Below the pieces are notes generated by a model. That model made no database searches, was not told where the DNA came from, and saw nothing but the letters and a program-made list of their open reading frames with translations. The position numbers and the translations under genes were made by a program. Of a stretch of 64,000 nt of DNA, positions 24,680-34,217 are shown piece after piece (positions within the stretch are counted from its first letter, which is position 1; the number at the start of each line of letters is the position of its first letter). This stretch comes from CBDFKV01 sp965249035 (GTDB lineage Bacteria; Pseudomonadota; Gammaproteobacteria; Arenicellales; Poriferihabitantaceae). The stretch spans positions 1-64,000 of the forward strand of contig CBDFKV010000006.1 in NCBI GenBank assembly GCA_965249035.1, given 5' to 3'.

Positions 24680-27049
24680 CTAGTTGACCTGCTTTTCAGC
24701 CAAGAATAGCCACGTTTCTACCACCGTGTCCGGGTTTAACGAAACGCTGTCTATACCCTCTTCCATCAACCAGCGCGCCAAATCAGGATAATCTGATGGT
24801 CCTTGACCACAAATCCCGATGTACTTGTCAGCTTGGCGGCAAGCCCGGATCGCCTCACTCATCAGTGCTTTGACCGCCGGGTTTTGCTCGTCGAATGAAT
24901 GCGCGATCAAGGCAGAATCACGATCCAAGCCCAAAGTCAGCTGGGTTAAATCATTAGAGCCTATCGACATACCATCAAAATACTCAAGAAACTGTTTAGC
25001 TAGAATCGCGTTGGAGGGAATTTCACACATCATGATGACCCTGAGGCCATTCTCGCCACGCTTAAGACCATTATCAGCCAGCAGCTGAATGACTTGCTCA
25101 GCCTCTTCTAAAGTGCGCACGAACGGTATCATGATCTCCACATTAGTCAGCCCCATCTCGTCACGCACGCGCTTCATCGCCCGGCATTCCAGCTCAAAGC
25201 AATCACGAAATGACTCAGAGATATAACGCGAGGCGCCACGAAAACCAATCATTGGGTTTTCTTCTTCTGGCTCAAAGTGCTCACCGCCAATCATATTGGC
25301 ATATTCGTTCGATTTAAAATCTGACATGCGCACGATGACTTTTTGCGGCGCAAATGCCGCACCCAGCGAAGCAATACCTTCGACCAATTTTTCGACGTAA
25401 AAATCAACCGGGCTGGCGTAACCCGCAGCATAGGTATCAATCGTGCTTTTGACATCTTCCGGCATGGTCTCATAGCCCAACAGCGCCTTGGGGTGGATGC
25501 CGATCGTATTATTGATCACAAATTCAAGCCGGGCCAAACCCACACCTGCGTTCGGCAAGCGCGAGAACGAAAAGGCACGCTCAGGATTGCCAACATTCAT
25601 CATCAGCTTAAACGGCAATGGCGGCATTTTATCTAGCTCAACTGTCTTCAGCTCATAATCCAGCTTGCCGTTATAGACAAAACCCGTGTCACCTTCAGCA
25701 CAAGACACCGTCACCGCAATACCGTCAGTCATTTTTTCTGTAGCATCACCACAGCCCACCACAGCTGGCACGCCCAGCTCGCGCGCTATAATTGCGGCGT
25801 GGCAAGTGCGTCCACCGCGATTAGTAACGATAGCGGCAGCACGCTTCATGACCGGCTCCCAGTCAGGGTCAGTCATATCGGTCACTAACACATCGCCCGC
25901 TTCAACCGAATCCAGATTCTCAATCGATTTAACGATTCTCACCACCCCAGAGCCAATCCGCTGGCCTATGCTGCGCCCGGTAGCGAGCACATCGCCGCTG
26001 GCGTTCATGTGATAACGCTCCAGCACCTGCGAATTGGCACGGCTTTCAACTGTTTCGGGGCGCGCTTGTAAAATAAACAGCTCACCGGTCATGCCGTCTT
26101 TACCCCACTCGATATCCATCGGCCGACCGTAGTGATCTTCAATCGTAGCCGCCATCTTTGCCAGTGCAATCACGTCTTCATCCGTGATAGAAAACTGCAT
26201 CTGCTGGCTTTCTTCAACGTCAACCGTTTTCACCGACTGATGATGTGAGGCATCATCGTTATAGATCATCTTGATCATTTTGGAGCCGCGATTACGGCGC
26301 AAAATTGAGGGCTTGGCCGCTTTTAATGCAGGCTTGTAGACGTAAAACTCATCCGGGTTAACTGACCCCTGCACCACGCATTCACCCAACCCCCAAGAGC
26401 TGGTGACAAATATTGCGTCACGAAACCCGGACTCGGTATCAATGGTAAACATCACGCCACTAGCGCCCGTATCGCTGCGCACCATACGCTGTACGCCAGC
26501 AGACAAGGCTACTTCGGCGTGATCAAAGCCTTGGTGAACGCGATACGCAATCGCGCGATCGTTAAACAATGAGGCGAACACGTCATGTACGGCCGCCAAC
26601 ACCATGTCGATGCCACTGACATTGAGAAAAGATTCTTGCTGGCCAGCAAATGACGCTTCCGGCAAATCTTCTGCAGTGGCAGAGGAGCGAACCGCGACTT
26701 GTCCGCGATCATCAGGGTTGAGTTCGGCGTAAGCAGTACGAATATCTGCTTCAAGGTCGGCAGGTAACGGCGCGCTTTTGACTAAATCACGAATATGTTG
26801 CCCGGTTTCGATCAACGCATTAACGTCATCCACGTCCAATTCGGCTTGCATCGCATTAATGCGATCCGCTAAACCTTCGTGCTTGAGAAATGCACGAAAG
26901 GCATCTGCTGTGGTCGCAAAGCCATCCGGCACGCTGATCCCGACACCAGCGAGGTTGGAGATCATTTCACCCAAAGAGGCATTTTTGCCCCCTACTTTCG
27001 GGACATCGTGCATGCCCAGCTCTCGGAACCAACGGATATTGTTCTTCAC
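24680..27049 (-). CDS. ppsA: Phosphoenolpyruvate synthase
   Basis: The 789-residue enzyme converts pyruvate plus ATP to PEP, AMP and phosphate for gluconeogenesis. It has an N-terminal ATP-grasp domain (VGGKNASLGEM; RSSATAEDLPEASFAGQQES), a swivelling phosphohistidine domain (GGRTCHAAIIAREL, with the catalytic His and the regulatory Thr two positions before it) and a C-terminal PEP-binding TIM barrel (GSNDLTQLTLG; GICGQGPSDYP with the catalytic Cys). The start is GTG with GGAG upstream. It is divergent from ppsR with only 45 bp between starts, so the two share a regulatory region. Confidence 0.96.
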   Translation of the reverse strand: MKNNIRWFRELGMHDVPKVGGKNASLGEMISNLAGVGISVPDGFATTADAFRAFLKHEGLADRINAMQAELDVDDVNALIETGQHIRDLVKSAPLPADLEADIRTAYAELNPDDRGQVAVRSSATAEDLPEASFAGQQESFLNVSGIDMVLAAVHDVFASLFNDRAIAYRVHQGFDHAEVALSAGVQRMVRSDTGASGVMFTIDTESGFRDAIFVTSSWGLGECVVQGSVNPDEFYVYKPALKAAKPSILRRNRGSKMIKMIYNDDASHHQSVKTVDVEESQQMQFSITDEDVIALAKMAATIEDHYGRPMDIEWGKDGMTGELFILQARPETVESRANSQVLERYHMNASGDVLATGRSIGQRIGSGVVRIVKSIENLDSVEAGDVLVTDMTDPDWEPVMKRAAAIVTNRGGRTCHAAIIARELGVPAVVGCGDATEKMTDGIAVTVSCAEGDTGFVYNGKLDYELKTVELDKMPPLPFKLMMNVGNPERAFSFSRLPNAGVGLARLEFVINNTIGIHPKALLGYETMPEDVKSTIDTYAAGYASPVDFYVEKLVEGIASLGAAFAPQKVIVRMSDFKSNEYANMIGGEHFEPEEENPMIGFRGASRYISESFRDCFELECRAMKRVRDEMGLTNVEIMIPFVRTLEEAEQVIQLLADNGLKRGENGLRVIMMCEIPSNAILAKQFLEYFDGMSIGSNDLTQLTLGLDRDSALIAHSFDEQNPAVKALMSEAIRACRQADKYIGICGQGPSDYPDLARWLMEEGIDSVSLNPDTVVETWLFLAEKQVN

Positions 27050-27094
27050 ACCAAACTCCAGTAATGTTAAGGAAAGTTTACGAGAAAGGTAATC

Positions 27095-27961
27095 ATGCCG
27101 ACATCACCAGCCACGACAGAAAACAGTACCTTGGTTTCCGATAAGCCACGGCCAGTTTTCATTATCTCGGATCGTACCGCGGTTACCGCCGGAACGGTGG
27201 GCCAAGCATTGTTATCGCAGTTTCCGGAACACCGGTTTCATCGACTGACTATCCCGTTCGTCGATGCGGATGATAAAGTCAAAGCAGTGATAAGGCAAAT
27301 CGAACGCTCTCACGCTTCCAGCGGCAAGCGACCCATTGTTTTCACCTCTTTCGCCGATGAGGATCACATTCGCGAACTACGCGAAAGCAAGGCCTTGGTT
27401 CTGGATGTTTTCGAGCCCTTTATCAACCGTCTCGAAACACATCTGGCCAGCGAATCTTCGCACGAAATGGGCCATGCGCACGGCCTGTACGAGCAAAATG
27501 AATACATGGATCGGATGGATTCCATCAATTTCGCGATGCGCTACGATGATGGTGTGCACTTGGAAGCCTACAAACGTGCTGACTTAATCTTAGTGGGCGT
27601 GTCGCGCGCCGGTAAAACCCCGACCAGCTTGTACCTTGCACTGCACTACGGCTTATTAGTTGCCAATTATCCGCTGGCAGATGATGACTTCGAGCAAAAC
27701 AAATTACCTGATGCGATCGTGGATAATAAGGCCAAAGTGTTTGGTTTAACCATCGACCCGCTACAGCTCCACAAAATCCGGGAAAAGCGACGTGCTAACA
27801 GCCAATATTCCAATATCCGCCAGTGTACGCAAGAAGTTCAGCAAGCGTTGACCCTGTTCAAACGCAACCGTATCCCGGTGGCAGATTCGACCGCGATGTC
27901 GATTGAAGAAATGGCCAGCTTAATCGTTCACCGCATGGGTTTATCGGCCAATTACCTGTAA
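27095..27961 (+). CDS. ppsR: PEP synthase regulatory kinase/pyrophosphorylase
   Basis: The 288-residue DUF299 bifunctional enzyme inactivates PpsA by ADP-dependent phosphorylation of a Thr near its catalytic His and reactivates it by phosphate-dependent removal. Family motifs: VFIISDRTAVTAGTVGQALLSQFP near the N-terminus and the P-loop-like LVGVSRAGKTPTSLYLA (about 167-183). SRQY-type segments follow (RANSQYSNIRQC). Its position opposite ppsA supports the assignment strongly. Confidence 0.95.
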   Translation: MPTSPATTENSTLVSDKPRPVFIISDRTAVTAGTVGQALLSQFPEHRFHRLTIPFVDADDKVKAVIRQIERSHASSGKRPIVFTSFADEDHIRELRESKALVLDVFEPFINRLETHLASESSHEMGHAHGLYEQNEYMDRMDSINFAMRYDDGVHLEAYKRADLILVGVSRAGKTPTSLYLALHYGLLVANYPLADDDFEQNKLPDAIVDNKAKVFGLTIDPLQLHKIREKRRANSQYSNIRQCTQEVQQALTLFKRNRIPVADSTAMSIEEMASLIVHRMGLSANYL

Positions 27962-27999
27962 GCTATTCACTCTTACAGCCCTACTTTACCTAGAACTCA

Positions 28000-29349
28000 A
28001 TGAAATCTACCGGCGCTGTCGGCTTTATCAGCTTGGGTTGTCCCAAAGCTTTGGTCGACTCTGAACAAATCATCTCTGAGCTGCGCTCGGAAGGCTATTC
28101 CATCACCCCCAGCTATCACGATGCTGACGTGGTGGTGGTGAATACCTGTGGCTTCATCGATGACGCCGTGGCTGAGTCATTAGACGCGATTGGTGAAGCC
28201 ATGAACAAAAATGGCAAAGTGATCGTTACTGGCTGTCTGGGCGCCCGCGAGGGTTTGGTAGAAGCTCGCTTCCCCGATCTATTAGCGGTGACTGGCCCAC
28301 ATGCCAAACGCGAAGTCTTGGATGCGATTCACGCCACTCTGCCGCCCAAGCACGACCCGCATATCGACTTGCTGCCACCGGGTGGAATTAAGCTAACCCC
28401 ACGCCATTACGCCTATTTAAAAATATCCGAAGGCTGCAATCATCGCTGCACTTTTTGTATTATCCCCTCATTGCGTGGTGATTTGGTCAGCCGCCCAGTG
28501 TGTGAGGTGATTACCGAGGCTGAGGCTTTGGTCTCAGCGGGCGTCAAAGAGCTACTGGTGGTGTCACAAGACACCAGTGCCTACGGTGTTGACACCAAAT
28601 ATCGCACCGACCTGTGTGGCAGCACCGCTCGACGCACGCACATCGTTGATCTGGCCGAAGCTTTGGGTGAGCTGGGTGTTTGGGTACGGTTGCATTATGT
28701 CTATCCTTACCCGCACGTGGACAAGCTAATCCCGTTAATGGCGGACGGGAAAATATTGCCCTACCTCGATATTCCATTGCAGCACGCCAGCCCGCGCATC
28801 TTAAAAGCGATGCGCAGACCTGCGCACGCCGAAAAAGCCTTAAGGCGAATCGAAGCATGGCGCCAAGATTGCCCCGACATCACCTTGCGTAGCACATTTA
28901 TCGTCGGCTTTCCCGGTGAAACCGAAGATGACTTTGCCGAACTGATGACCTTTCTGGAAGCGGCACAATTGGATCGAGTCGGCGTATTTGCCTATTCACC
29001 GGTCGACGGTGCAAGCGCAAATGCCTTAGCCAACCCCGTGGATGAAGCCGTCAAACAAGAACGTCTGAAAACGGTGATGGCCTTGCAGGCGGAGATCTCT
29101 GCCCAACGATTACAAAACAAAATCGGCAGCCAAACCCGCGCCATCATCGATGAAGTGGGCGAAAATGGTTTTATCGGTCGTACCCAAGCCGATTCACCCG
29201 AAGTCGATGGCGTGGTGCATATCTTCGCCGATCCCTCAAGCACCCGGCATGGTCTAGTAAAATCAGGTGATTGGGTGAATATTCAGATCACAGCAGCCGA
29301 CGAGCACGATCTGGAAGCTGAGCTAATTGTTAATTCAACAGCAAAATAA
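28000..29349 (+). CDS. rimO: Ribosomal protein S12 methylthiotransferase RimO
   Basis: The 449-residue radical-SAM enzyme adds a methylthio group to Asp88 of ribosomal protein S12. The N-terminal UPF0004 domain has three cluster Cys (GCPKALVDSE, VNTCGFIDDA, GCLGARE). The radical SAM core has the CxxxCxxC motif in EGCNHRCTFCIIPS (about 147-156), and a C-terminal TRAM domain ends near 445. Full length. Its stop is 18 bp from the left edge of the REP/IS region, so the insertion spared the gene. Confidence 0.96.
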   Translation: MKSTGAVGFISLGCPKALVDSEQIISELRSEGYSITPSYHDADVVVVNTCGFIDDAVAESLDAIGEAMNKNGKVIVTGCLGAREGLVEARFPDLLAVTGPHAKREVLDAIHATLPPKHDPHIDLLPPGGIKLTPRHYAYLKISEGCNHRCTFCIIPSLRGDLVSRPVCEVITEAEALVSAGVKELLVVSQDTSAYGVDTKYRTDLCGSTARRTHIVDLAEALGELGVWVRLHYVYPYPHVDKLIPLMADGKILPYLDIPLQHASPRILKAMRRPAHAEKALRRIEAWRQDCPDITLRSTFIVGFPGETEDDFAELMTFLEAAQLDRVGVFAYSPVDGASANALANPVDEAVKQERLKTVMALQAEISAQRLQNKIGSQTRAIIDEVGENGFIGRTQADSPEVDGVVHIFADPSSTRHGLVKSGDWVNIQITAADEHDLEAELIVNSTAK

Positions 29350-29391
29350 CAACCCAGAAGAAACTTGTCATCGCGTATATGGTCTCCTCCC

Positions 29392-29663
29392 GAATTGCAA
29401 GGTAGAAAAGAGCTAATGACAGGGATAGATTGCATGCGTATATCCGGTCTTAGAATGAGCAGTTTGTTGCTCTGACCTTGATGTAATCTGCCCATACCGT
29501 CCCTTACGAGCGTCCGAACTCGAGGTTCATCGCGATGATCGGGTTTCCGGTATGTAGGTTTGACCTTATGTGTCATCTTTCTCATTCAACTTCGCAATTT
29601 CTGGCAAGAAACAGTTTGCTAAAATATGGCTTGTGCTTTGGTGTGGATCGTATTGAACAGGGT
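29392..29663 (-). ncRNA. Candidate guide (bridge/seek) RNA of the IS1111-type element
   Basis: IS1111-group elements encode their target-guiding RNA in the 3' non-coding end, downstream of the transposase. Here that end is 285 bp long and lacks an open frame, while the 5' end is too short. The placement is known for the family; the RNA itself is inferred and I have not folded it or identified its guide loops. Confidence 0.45.
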
Positions 29664-30710
29664 TTAATTAGTCTGCAGATGAAATCTGGCTGCAAAGTGT
29701 GGGTCATAGTCGGTGCCATAGCGAATCACCGCCCAGCCGATACGGACCATCTTGTTTGCATAGGCGACGATGGCTTTATGAATGCCAACGCGCAGAACCA
29801 ATTGCCGTAACCAGAGGTTTAATGGGTCTTGCTTATCGCCGATATTACTGACGACCGATCGAGCCCCATGTATGACGAGACTGCGTAGTCTGCTATTGCC
29901 GCGCTTACTGATGCCCAGCAAGACCTCTCTACCGCCACTGCTATGCTGGGCAGGCACGACACCTAATGAAGCTGAGGCATCCCGACCTTTGCTAAACTGC
30001 TGCCCATCGCCAATGTGGCTTAAGAAAGCACTGGCAACAATGGGCCCATATCCGGGAATGTTATTCAGTTGCTTGCAGGCCGGGGAGTCACGATTAATGC
30101 GTTTGATTTGTTGATCATACGCAGCGAGGCATTTGTCCAGGTGCTGCAGATAGGCATAGTCCTGATGCAAGACCAGCATAAACCCTTGGCTGAATAGCTG
30201 GCCAGTATTCTCCAACAACTCAGGTAAGGCTCGTTTCAGATTATTGATACCTTTTCGGATAACCAAGCCTCGTTCTGTCAACATTGCACGAATGCGATTG
30301 CAGTGTTGAGTTCGTGCATCAATGACTTGCTGGCGCTTGTACACAATCAGGGCTTGGTCTTGCTGCTCAATCGTCTTGATGCGAACACAACGCATTTCTG
30401 GGCGAGCCACTGCTTCGGCAATAGCCAACGCATCGTTGTAATCATTTTTGTTGCCGCGAAGGTACGCTTTGACATGCTGCGCGGGGATAAGCTTGACTGT
30501 ATGCCCGAGTTTGTCGAGTTCTCGTGCCCAATGGTGGGAGCCAGAACAGGCTTCCATACCGACCAGACAAGCTGGGATATTGGCGAAAAAATTAAGCAGC
30601 TGGGCTCGTCGTAACATTTTCCGGTTAACGATCTTACCCCGCTGATCACAGCCTACCAGATGAAAAACAGACTTTGCAGTATCCAGGCCGATTGTTGTAA
30701 TCTTGTTCAT
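29664..30710 (-). CDS. IS110/IS1111-type DEDD transposase (recombinase)
   Basis: The 348-residue protein has an N-terminal RuvC-like DEDD domain (TIGLDTAKSVFHLVG, GMEACSGSHHWAREL, NKNDYNDALAIAEA), a coiled-coil middle and a C-terminal Tnp_20 domain (LNNIPGYGPIVASAFLSHIG; GRDASASLGVVPAQHSSGG, which carries the catalytic Ser region). It acts with an element-encoded guide RNA. Full length and apparently intact. Its similarity to GMEACxGAHxWARxLxxLGH proteins points to the IS1111 group. Confidence 0.92.
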   Translation of the reverse strand: MNKITTIGLDTAKSVFHLVGCDQRGKIVNRKMLRRAQLLNFFANIPACLVGMEACSGSHHWARELDKLGHTVKLIPAQHVKAYLRGNKNDYNDALAIAEAVARPEMRCVRIKTIEQQDQALIVYKRQQVIDARTQHCNRIRAMLTERGLVIRKGINNLKRALPELLENTGQLFSQGFMLVLHQDYAYLQHLDKCLAAYDQQIKRINRDSPACKQLNNIPGYGPIVASAFLSHIGDGQQFSKGRDASASLGVVPAQHSSGGREVLLGISKRGNSRLRSLVIHGARSVVSNIGDKQDPLNLWLRQLVLRVGIHKAIVAYANKMVRIGWAVIRYGTDYDPHFAARFHLQTN

Positions 30711-30949
30711 GGTCTTCTTCCTCTCTGATGAGTGTTAGGTTCAATCTCTCCATCATGGCACTTTTGATGCCGACTAAAAAGAGGGAGGAGACCATTACAT
30801 CGAGCGCAGCGCGGCGATCTTCTCTCGGTAAACGGCTCTGAATTAGATTGCCGCGTCACTACGCGTCTCGCAATGACTGAATAAGGCATTTTGCCCATAT
30901 CAAATGTATACGCTGCGAAGTATCCCGGGTTAATAGCCAGCCTTATGGC

Positions 30950-31774
30950 TCAAGAAAAGCTGACCGTGACTTCGTAACCAGCGAATTTTCGGATATTGAT
31001 CACACCGGAATCCAACAGTAGATATTGTCCCTTAATTCCCATCAGTAATCCGCTGATTATAGGGGTTTTATCTAAATTTAAACTTTTGACCGTTTGTGGG
31101 TAAGTATCCACAGGATAGCTAAAATTACGTACTGTCTGGTCTGCCAAGGCTTGCCATTCAACCCCGACACCATCCAATAACGCCGCATTTTCGTTCAACA
31201 CTTCATCAGCCAGCACGGATAGCTCCAACGGCTCTGGGTCACCTTTTAACATCCTCTGCCACTGAGTTCGATCATTGAGTGTTTGCTTAAACGCTTTTTC
31301 GAGCTGACCAATTTGATAGCGGCTGCCTGCACGAATAATCGGTAAAGCCTGCACCGCACCCTGATCCATCCAACGCGACGGGATATTTGGCCCGCGGGTA
31401 ATGCCAACTTTCAAGCCCGACGTATTGGCCAAATACAGATAGTGATCCTGCATGCAATGTTGCTCGCCCCACGCAGCATCCCGGCAAGTACCTTCATGAA
31501 AATGACACAGCTCCGGCCGAACGATACACATATCGCACTCTGGCAAACTGCGCATACACGGAAAACAATAACCCTGCTGAAAACTTTTATTGGTCTTCCT
31601 ACCACAGGCGATGCAGTTAATAGTGCCACTAAAAGCGATTTCAATCTGCGAGCCAATTTGCTCATTCAAGTCAATCTGTGCATCGCCGATAATCATTTGA
31701 TACTGCACCACGTCATCATTAGCGTGGTGGGTCGGCATTTTCCGGAGATGTCCGGTTTCACTGCGTTTGGCCAT
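30950..31774 (-). CDS. DUF2797 domain protein
   Basis: The protein has 274 residues. DUF2797 proteins have Cys-rich motifs and a region resembling a GIY-YIG fold; their function is not established. Visible features are CIACGRKTN, CFPCMRSLPECDMC and CRDAAWGEQHCMQDHYLYLANTSGLKVGITR, in which YLYLA...KVGITR resembles the GIY-YIG strand pair followed by Arg. The Cys pairs likely bind zinc. The gene is alone on its strand, 70 bp right of the REP/IS region. Confidence 0.85.
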   Translation of the reverse strand: MAKRSETGHLRKMPTHHANDDVVQYQMIIGDAQIDLNEQIGSQIEIAFSGTINCIACGRKTNKSFQQGYCFPCMRSLPECDMCIVRPELCHFHEGTCRDAAWGEQHCMQDHYLYLANTSGLKVGITRGPNIPSRWMDQGAVQALPIIRAGSRYQIGQLEKAFKQTLNDRTQWQRMLKGDPEPLELSVLADEVLNENAALLDGVGVEWQALADQTVRNFSYPVDTYPQTVKSLNLDKTPIISGLLMGIKGQYLLLDSGVINIRKFAGYEVTVSFS

Positions 31775-31981
31775 GGTGTTCTCAATGGTAAATCAAGCCG
31801 CTGATTGTAGCCCAAGTCACCGCTTGAGGATAAACCGCAATCACAATCCGGCTGATCTTAACTCAGCTCAACTTAAGCTGTGAAAAGGTCGCACGAACCA
31901 AAGTCCTAAATAGCAGTTATTTGCCCCAATAGAGACATTAAATAAATTATGCTGGCTAACCACATCTTCACACTAAAATTC

Positions 31982-32403
31982 TTAACAAAGAGCACATATG
32001 GCACCGTATTGCTTGAGCATCTCTTCAATTTCCGGTTTATCTCGAAAAACATAGTCAAGCGGAGTCAGTCCAAACTTATCTATTGCGTTGACATCAGATC
32101 CTTCGGCAATCAGTAATTTTGCTATCTGCATATCTGCATTTTTCACGGCAATATGCAACAGTGTTACGCCATAAATATTGCTTTTGGTAATATCTGCACC
32201 CTTGCTTATAAGTAGTTCAATCAATTTCTGATGGCCCTTCTCAACGCTATGACGTAACGGAGTATAGCCAAAATTATCGGTAGCGTTGATGTCAACACCG
32301 TAAGATAACAATAGCTCGACGATATCCTCATTTCCTGCGAATGCCGCTGTGTGTAAGGGAGTTTCACCTGGATAGTCTCCACTTACTGTCTTTACGTTCA
32401 ATT
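31982..32403 (-). pseudogene. 3' half of ankyrin-repeat gene, cut off by IS630
   Basis: About 139 codons in four ankyrin repeats (GETPLHTAAFAGNEDIVELLL, split here only for description; FGYTPLRHSVEKGHQKLIELL; YGVTLLHIAVKNADMQIAKLL; FGLTPLDYVFRDKPEIEEML). It has no start of its own. Joining it to the 5' half through one TA dinucleotide gives an uninterrupted frame (EHNAKLNVKTVSGDY at the junction). Confidence 0.85.
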
Positions 32404-32405
32404 TA

Positions 32406-33501
32406 TTAACCTAGCATTCAAATACATGAATTGATATAATCAGGCATGCTTAAAATTGATGCCCGCAAACGCAGTACAGAAGTGCAGCAACACAACCGTA
32501 ATCAAGCGATTCGCTTATATTTAGAAGGCATGAGTCGTCAGGAAATAGCCCGCATAGTTGATGTTCACTATGGCACCGTCAGTGAATGGATACGCCGCTA
32601 TGAAAAAGGCGGGGTTGAAGGGTTAGCGGTTGGTAAACGAGGTCGTCGCGAAGGTGATGGACGTAAGCTAAGGGTTGCTCAAGAGCAACGACTGCAAGAG
32701 ATAGTAGTTGGCAAGAACCCCGAACAGATGCAATTGCCATTCGCTTTGTGGAGTAGCTCGGCAATAAGAGCCTTAGTGCTCGACCAGTGGCGAGTCGATC
32801 TGCCGCAGCGAACGATTAGCGCCTACATGAAGCGTTGGGGTTACACGCCACAAAAAGGGGCCAAACGAGCTTACGAGCGATCAGATAAAGCCACCCAGGA
32901 ATGGTTAAAAAACACTTACCCGGCGATCAAGAAGCGTGCAGCTTTGCTTGATGGAGAGGTATTCTGGGGCGACGAAACGGGCATCAGCAATCAATGCCAA
33001 CATGTACGCGGATACGCGCCCAAAGGGCAAACGCCGATCATACAAACTCAGGCAAAACGGTTTCGCACCAACCTGATTTCAGCAGTTAACAACCAGGGTA
33101 AGTTACGATTCATGATCTATCAGGAAACGATGACAGCGAAAGTATTGATCCGGTTCATGAAGCGGTTGATCAAAGATTCGGATCGAAGGGTATTTCTGAT
33201 ATTGGACAACTTGCGTGTCCACCATGCCAAGATTGTAAAGGCTTGGTTGGGTAAGAACAAAGACCGGATTGAAGTGTACTATCTACCGGCGTATACGCCA
33301 GAAATGAACCCAGATGAATACCTGAATTGTGATCTTAAGCAGGGAATTCGTGCCTCATCACCTGCCCGGACACAGGGGCAACTTGAGAAAAAAGTGCTTA
33401 GCCATATGAGAAAACTGCAAGCTTTGCCTAGTCGGGTGAAAAGCTACTTTCTACACCCAGCAATTCAGTACGCAGCTTAATCTATTTGAATGCTGGGTTA
33501 A
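32406..33501 (+). mobile_element. IS630-family insertion sequence
   Basis: This 1096-bp element is bounded by inverted repeats TTAACCTAGCATTCAAATA (left) and TTAACCCAGCATTCAAATA (right, read inward). It is flanked on both sides by TA (32404-32405 and 33502-33503), the target duplication typical of IS630/Tc1 elements. It lies in the middle of an ankyrin gene on the opposite strand. Confidence 0.93.
32446..33480 (+). CDS. IS630-family transposase
   Basis: The 344-residue transposase has an N-terminal helix-turn-helix (RLYLEGMSRQEIARIVDVHYGT) and winged-helix region, then the DDE_3 domain with the first Asp in WGDETGISN, the second in LILDNLRVHHAK and the final Glu or Asp in YTPEMNPDEYLN. All catalytic positions and the family's PEMNP(D/I)E motif are present. 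Full length; the element is probably active or recently so, as its target site is undamaged. Confidence 0.93.
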   Translation: MLKIDARKRSTEVQQHNRNQAIRLYLEGMSRQEIARIVDVHYGTVSEWIRRYEKGGVEGLAVGKRGRREGDGRKLRVAQEQRLQEIVVGKNPEQMQLPFALWSSSAIRALVLDQWRVDLPQRTISAYMKRWGYTPQKGAKRAYERSDKATQEWLKNTYPAIKKRAALLDGEVFWGDETGISNQCQHVRGYAPKGQTPIIQTQAKRFRTNLISAVNNQGKLRFMIYQETMTAKVLIRFMKRLIKDSDRRVFLILDNLRVHHAKIVKAWLGKNKDRIEVYYLPAYTPEMNPDEYLNCDLKQGIRASSPARTQGQLEKKVLSHMRKLQALPSRVKSYFLHPAIQYAA

Positions 33502-34105
33502 TAGCATTGTGCTCAAGTAATGTTCGAACAAAATCCACTCTACCGAAAAAAATTGCAGTATGCAGCAGCGTAGTTCCATGGGGATTTATTGTATCGACGT
33601 CAGCACCATTACTAATGAGCAACTCCATCATGGCGCTGTGCCCGCTTCTGATGGCCCAGTAAAGCGGCGTTTGAAGTGAGCCATCCGTTTTCGCGTTGAC
33701 GTCAGCACCATCAGCGATAAGTAGTGCAGCCACACTTAATTGTCCTTCCCTTGCAGCAAAGTGTAAGTCAGTCCAATTACCTTTATACCAATGGTTATTT
33801 TTTGCCTTTACGTCAGAGATACTAGAACTGGTTGGAGCTGTGACTATATCGTCAGATATTTTTTTATGATTGTCCTCATTATTTCGGGTTATTGATGGTT
33901 GAGGGCGAATGATGGGTTGTTTAGACGAGATTGGTGGCGGCGGTTTTATTATTGGTGATGGTGGTATTTTTGGTAATGGCGGTGTTTTTAAGGCGGGTTC
34001 TTGCTCGCTATGTAAGCGTTGCCAGGTTACGATTGCTGCATAAGCTATAACCAGCAAGGCCAAAATTTTCCACAAAATCTGCCAAGGCCCTGGTTGGCCT
34101 ATCAT
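33502..34105 (-). pseudogene. 5' half of membrane-anchored ankyrin-repeat gene, cut by IS630
   Basis: The encoded part has a single N-terminal membrane segment (ILWKILALLVIAYAAIVTW, about 9-27), a Pro-rich spacer (PPLPKIPPSPIIKPPPP) and three ankyrin repeats (WTDLHFAAREGQLSVAALL; LQTPLYWAIRSGHSAMMELL; HGTTLLHTAIFFGRVDFVRTL). After LLEHNA the frame enters the IS end and stops a few codons later. With the 3' half the original protein would have about 341 residues and seven repeats. Ankyrin proteins mediate protein contacts; partner unknown. Confidence 0.85.
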
Positions 34106-34217
34106 TCTATAGTCCTCTATAACAGCTTTGAATCATAAGGGCGTCTCTATTGATTAGAATTTCATACGCTTTTATAAAGTTGCACACATCGAGTTAGAAA
34201 GAAAAACCGTAAATAGC

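Larger units (their letters stand above)
29379..30795 (-). mobile_element. IS110-family (IS1111 group) insertion sequence
   Basis: Perfect 13-bp subterminal inverted repeats, ATGGTCTCCTCCC at 29379-29391 and GGGAGGAGACCAT at 30783-30795, bound a DEDD transposase. True ends lie a few bases outside. Subterminal repeats, a short 5' non-coding end (about 85 bp), a long 3' non-coding end (about 285 bp) and insertion into a REP-like palindrome are all features of the IS1111 group. Confidence 0.85.
29367..30838. repeat. REP-like palindromic repeat split by an IS1111-type element
   Basis: The left stub GTCATCGCG (29367-29375) and the right part starting CGAGCGCAGCGCGGCGATCT at 30801, which continues to the inverted arm near 30850-30875 (AGATTGCCGCGTCACTACGC then GTCTCGCAATGAC), together form a GTCATYGCGAG...CGCGGCRATCT inverted pair. 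The same pair is intact at 42309-42390. The IS occupies the gap in the left arm. Confidence 0.65.
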
